From Bacillota bacterium (lineage in GTDB: Bacteria > Bacillota_A > Clostridia > Lachnospirales > Lachnospiraceae): a stretch of 8,390 nt of DNA. Both the position numbers and the translations under genes were made by a program. Positions 5,895-8,390 of this stretch are shown one piece after another. The DNA lies in contig JAEZTQ010000059.1 in assembly GCA_023443625.1 (NCBI GenBank), positions 1-8,390 of the forward strand, in the 5' to 3' direction. The notes under the pieces are model-generated. The model was not told the origin of the DNA, did not search any database, and saw only the letters and a program-made list of their open reading frames with translations. Numbering within the stretch: position 1 is the first letter of the stretch; every line of letters begins with the position of its first letter.

Positions 5895-6763
5895 AGTTCC
5901 ACCTCCTTACTAGATATGGTTTTATAGGTAAGCAAGGTGATAATTAATATCATAAACGCCAGTAAAGTTGTACCAGCAGCAGCCTCTCCATACATCTGAT
6001 AGCTATAGGATCTGTAAATTACCGTATTAAATACCTGAGTAGCATATCCCGGGCCTCCTCCTGTGGTTGAGACTACTATGTCAAATACCTTTAGACCTCC
6101 AATAATGCTCAGTACTGTAACATTGTTAATTGAAGGCATAATGAGAGGGAAGGTAATATAGCGGAACCTTTTCCATCCATTTGCTCCGTCCATCTTGGCT
6201 GCTTCGTAATAATCCTTTGATATATTCTGTATTCCGGCAAGAAGAATCATCATTGTATATCCGGACCATTTCCATATTTCGATGGCACAGACAGACAACA
6301 TAGCAATGTCTGGATTAGTGAGCCATTTCTGCTGAACTGAAGCAAGCCCCACTGCTCCCAGAAAATTATTTAATAAACCTTTGCCGGGGTGCAAAATAGA
6401 TGTGAAAATAATTCCTATAGCTATAGAGTTAATGATTGCTGGCAAATAGAAAACCGTCCTTAGATATCTCGTAACTATGGTACTTCTGTTAAGTAATACT
6501 GCTAGAACCAAGCCTATGAATATCTTTCCCAGGGTCGTGACTATTGTGAATAGGAACGTATTTTTAAATGCTATATTCATGCTTTCTTTTTTTAAAATAT
6601 TAAGATAATTTTCCAGTCCTATAAAGTCCGCTTTCTGAAAATCCCAATTAGTAAATGAATAATAAAATCCCATGAAAAACGGTACAATAAAAAATAAAAG
6701 AAATATGGTAATGCCTGGGACCATAAAATAATAGGGATATTGTTTTTTTCTAATACATCTCAT
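5891..6763 (-). CDS. ABC transporter permease, MalF/LacF/UgpA-like (CUT1 sugar uptake)
   Basis: Partner membrane subunit of the permease encoded at 5034-5894. The 290 residues have about six membrane segments (roughly 12-34, 70-92, 105-123, 153-175, 212-233, 262-282), a first periplasmic loop with FTNWDF, and a canonical EAA loop at 187-210 (EAAKMDGANGWKRFRYITFP). The TGGGPGYAT stretch near 234-242 is also typical of this family. The start is slightly awkward: AAAGGA ends directly against the ATG at 6763, too close for normal initiation. An ATT at codon 4 would have ideal spacing, and a GGGGGAG lies about 24 bases upstream. The gene follows the binding-protein gene after a 113-bp gap with a hairpin and overlaps the next permease by 4 bp. 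Confidence 0.94.
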   Translation of the reverse strand: MRCIRKKQYPYYFMVPGITIFLLFFIVPFFMGFYYSFTNWDFQKADFIGLENYLNILKKESMNIAFKNTFLFTIVTTLGKIFIGLVLAVLLNRSTIVTRYLRTVFYLPAIINSIAIGIIFTSILHPGKGLLNNFLGAVGLASVQQKWLTNPDIAMLSVCAIEIWKWSGYTMMILLAGIQNISKDYYEAAKMDGANGWKRFRYITFPLIMPSINNVTVLSIIGGLKVFDIVVSTTGGGPGYATQVFNTVIYRSYSYQMYGEAAAGTTLLAFMILIITLLTYKTISSKEVEL

Positions 6764-6816
6764 TCCTTTCTGCCTTTAAATACTCCCCCTATGAATACTG
6801 CAAGAAAACATAGAAA

Positions 6817-6848
6817 GGGTGCCTGCTTCATCACAGTACCAGACACCC
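6817..6848 (-). promoter_or_regulatory. Intercistronic hairpin after the binding-protein gene
   Basis: On the minus strand GGGTGTCTG and CAGGCACCC form a 9-bp GC-rich stem (one G-U pair) around a 14-base loop, followed by TTTCTATGTTTTC. It lies about 30 bp after the binding-protein stop codon and some 50 bp before the first permease. The T-run is interrupted, so it is more likely a leaky terminator or an mRNA 3'-end stabiliser than a full stop. Either would give more binding protein than permease, as is common in such operons. Confidence 0.7.
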
Positions 6849-6876
6849 CATCCTTTTACAGTAAAACTGAGATTTA

Positions 6877-8241
6877 TTAATAACCCCAATCTGGATTCTT
6901 ATTATCCTTAGCATAGGTATCCCAGTCATTGTCGATACCCTCCAACACCTGTTTCGGAGTTTTATCTCCTACCAGCATAGCTTGAATATCGGTTGCAAGG
7001 GAATTTACCGAATATATCATATAAGGTTGAGCCTTTGATCTTCCCTCGGAAATCAACGCACTAGCATCCTTAGGAATACCGATTAGATCTAGGTCAATGT
7101 CATTAATAGCTGGAATTCCGGAATGATTCTCATAATAAACCGTCATTGCATCCATAGAAACCAGTTCCCCCACAATCTGCTTTGCAAGGTCAATATTGCT
7201 TCCTGCAGCCGGCACACAAAATCCTGAAGGTGTTTCTGTATAGGCAAAGGTAGCGGAACCGTCTTTGGATGGAATCGGGAACATTCCAATGTTATCTAAT
7301 TCCTCATTGGATTCTGCCGCCTTTGCTAGCTCCGAATAAATCCATGTTGCCTGGGGATACATGGCACAACTTCCAGTTAGTAATGCCTCCTGTGCATCTT
7401 GGTATGTATCGGAAAGGAAAGTATCCTGGGTATATTTCTTATCAACCAGATCCTTAAATGAGGTTAATGCCCAATTAGCGTATTCATTGTCTGCCCATAA
7501 TTCTGCATGAGAATTTAGTTTGTCAAATACTCCGGGTTGCGTAAGGTCCATTTTGGCATAAGAATCAATGGTGAACATTTGAAGTGTCCATTCATTATCT
7601 GCAGCACCTGAAGTATAAACAGGCGTGACACCTGCATTTAATAACACTTCACAAATAGCCGTAAATTCATCCCATGTCTGTGGTATTGCCAGGTTATTTT
7701 CCTCAAATACTTTCTTGTTGTAGCACATACCAAACATTGTTACATCACCAAAGGGGGCACAGATCAATTTGCCATCTGTTGTACACTTGGGTGCTTCTAG
7801 GATAGTATCGCCGTAATATTGAGTCCAGTCTCCGGATAGTTCGGCAAAGTTGTCTGTACCCATATTCAGTGAGCATACCTGTGCTCCTTGAAACCAAAGA
7901 ATATCCGGTACCTCACCTGACTGTATCTTAGCATAAATTAACTCTTCACCGCTGCTTCCTTCCGGAACCTCTTCAAACTCAAATTTTACATTACATTTTT
8001 CTGCCACAAAATCAAACACCTTATTTGCTTCGTCTGTACGCCAGGTAGAATGACATAAAACGGTAAGTGTTTCACCATTTCCATCAATCGTTAGTAACTT
8101 ATCTCCAACTTCAGTTATTGGAGCTGCCGTTGCCTGAGGTGTATCCGTATCCGCTACTTTGGGATCAGACTTTGAACTACAACCTGACACCATAACAACT
8201 ACCATAACCATGCAAAGAAACATGCATAAAATTTTTTTCAT
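6877..8241 (-). CDS. Extracellular solute-binding lipoprotein of a CUT1 sugar ABC transporter
   Basis: Captures the substrate outside the membrane and delivers it to the two permeases encoded downstream. The 454-residue protein opens with a lipoprotein signal peptide: two lysines, a hydrophobic core and lipobox VSGC with the acylated cysteine at 21. A Ser/Thr/Pro-rich linker runs to about residue 45. The body fits family 1 binding proteins; the clearest block is DGKLICAPFGDVTMFGMCYN and the following KKVFEENNLAIPQTWDEF (156-193), and the C-terminus has the usual LEGIDNDW near 435-442. Eight cysteines are visible, three of them in the first 21 residues, more than I would expect for an exported protein; I see no metal motif. 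AGGAGG lies seven bases before the ATG. It is the first gene of the operon, and its leader carries an inverted repeat at 8269-8284. The substrate is unknown; an oligosaccharide is the family-based guess. Confidence 0.93.
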   Translation of the reverse strand: MKKILCMFLCMVMVVVMVSGCSSKSDPKVADTDTPQATAAPITEVGDKLLTIDGNGETLTVLCHSTWRTDEANKVFDFVAEKCNVKFEFEEVPEGSSGEELIYAKIQSGEVPDILWFQGAQVCSLNMGTDNFAELSGDWTQYYGDTILEAPKCTTDGKLICAPFGDVTMFGMCYNKKVFEENNLAIPQTWDEFTAICEVLLNAGVTPVYTSGAADNEWTLQMFTIDSYAKMDLTQPGVFDKLNSHAELWADNEYANWALTSFKDLVDKKYTQDTFLSDTYQDAQEALLTGSCAMYPQATWIYSELAKAAESNEELDNIGMFPIPSKDGSATFAYTETPSGFCVPAAGSNIDLAKQIVGELVSMDAMTVYYENHSGIPAINDIDLDLIGIPKDASALISEGRSKAQPYMIYSVNSLATDIQAMLVGDKTPKQVLEGIDNDWDTYAKDNKNPDWGY

Positions 8242-8390
8242 AAATATTCCTCCTTTTTGTTATAGGTAGTGTCAAGTCTGACACCCCGTTTTTCTATCAA
8301 AACCTTTATTTTTCAAGGGTTACAAAGTTTTTCAAATAAAAATAACAATGACCCCCTTATTAGAAGTATAATTAGAGTTACCACACAATA
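8242..8390 (-). other. Upstream region of the transporter operon
   Basis: This non-coding stretch must hold part or all of the operon control region. I see the ribosome binding site (8249-8254), an inverted repeat (8269-8284) and a TATACT that could be a -10 box (8365-8370). The matching -35 box would fall across the window edge. No consensus promoter is visible nearer the gene, which would suit a promoter that depends on the AraC-type regulator. Confidence 0.4.
8269..8284. promoter_or_regulatory. Inverted repeat in the leader of the binding-protein gene
   Basis: GTGTCA and TGACAC are perfect 6-bp arms separated by four bases, about 15 bp upstream of the binding-protein AGGAGG. It could be an operator or a small leader hairpin. 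It is not placed like a normal AraC-type activator site, since it lies so close to the start codon. Confidence 0.45.

Noticed and set aside
1..8390. CRISPR array, rRNA, insertion-sequence ends or a replication origin
   Set aside because: I saw no regularly spaced repeats, no rRNA-like sequence, no transposase and no matching terminal inverted repeats in the window.

Overview
The window looks like a low-GC member of the Bacillota, most likely Clostridia and plausibly Lachnospiraceae. This is inferred from the AT-rich base composition, strong AGGAGG-type ribosome binding sites, sigma-A promoters with 17-bp spacers, and a YesM/YesN-type sensor-regulator pair behind a CUT1-family sugar transporter. 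Every gene I support lies on the minus strand, so transcription runs from high to low coordinates.

The right-hand part (about 8390 down to 1703) is one tight operon. It encodes a solute-binding lipoprotein (6877-8241), two membrane permeases (5891-6763 and 5034-5894), a membrane sensor histidine kinase of the LytS/YesM class (3294-5030) and a response regulator with an AraC-type DNA-binding domain (1703-3292). The genes abut or overlap, except for a 113-bp gap after the binding-protein gene that holds a hairpin. The likely logic is that the transporter imports a carbohydrate, the kinase senses an extracellular cue through its large outside domain, and the regulator controls the operon. There is no ATPase gene and no glycoside hydrolase in the window, so the substrate cannot be named.

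The middle part (about 1703 down to 1165) holds a tRNA-Cys(GCA) gene with a clear promoter and terminator. The 350 bp between the regulator and this tRNA encode nothing I can identify, but contain an orphan Shine-Dalgarno sequence and a small palindrome just after the regulator.

The left-hand part (1164 down to 1) looks like a worn mobile region on the 3' side of the tRNA. It has a dead C-terminal remnant of a tyrosine recombinase (907-1164), then about 250 bp with no gene that contain the promoter of a two-gene toxin-antitoxin operon. The toxin resembles MqsR (240-656). The antitoxin, of the MqsA/YgiT zinc-finger type, runs off the left edge (1-93). Its promoter is well formed, with an 18-bp perfect palindrome filling the spacer. 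The toxin start has its Shine-Dalgarno sequence inside the reading frame, and the antitoxin is preceded by a long hairpin. These control elements are the most interesting part of the window. I found no evidence for a wholly new system.
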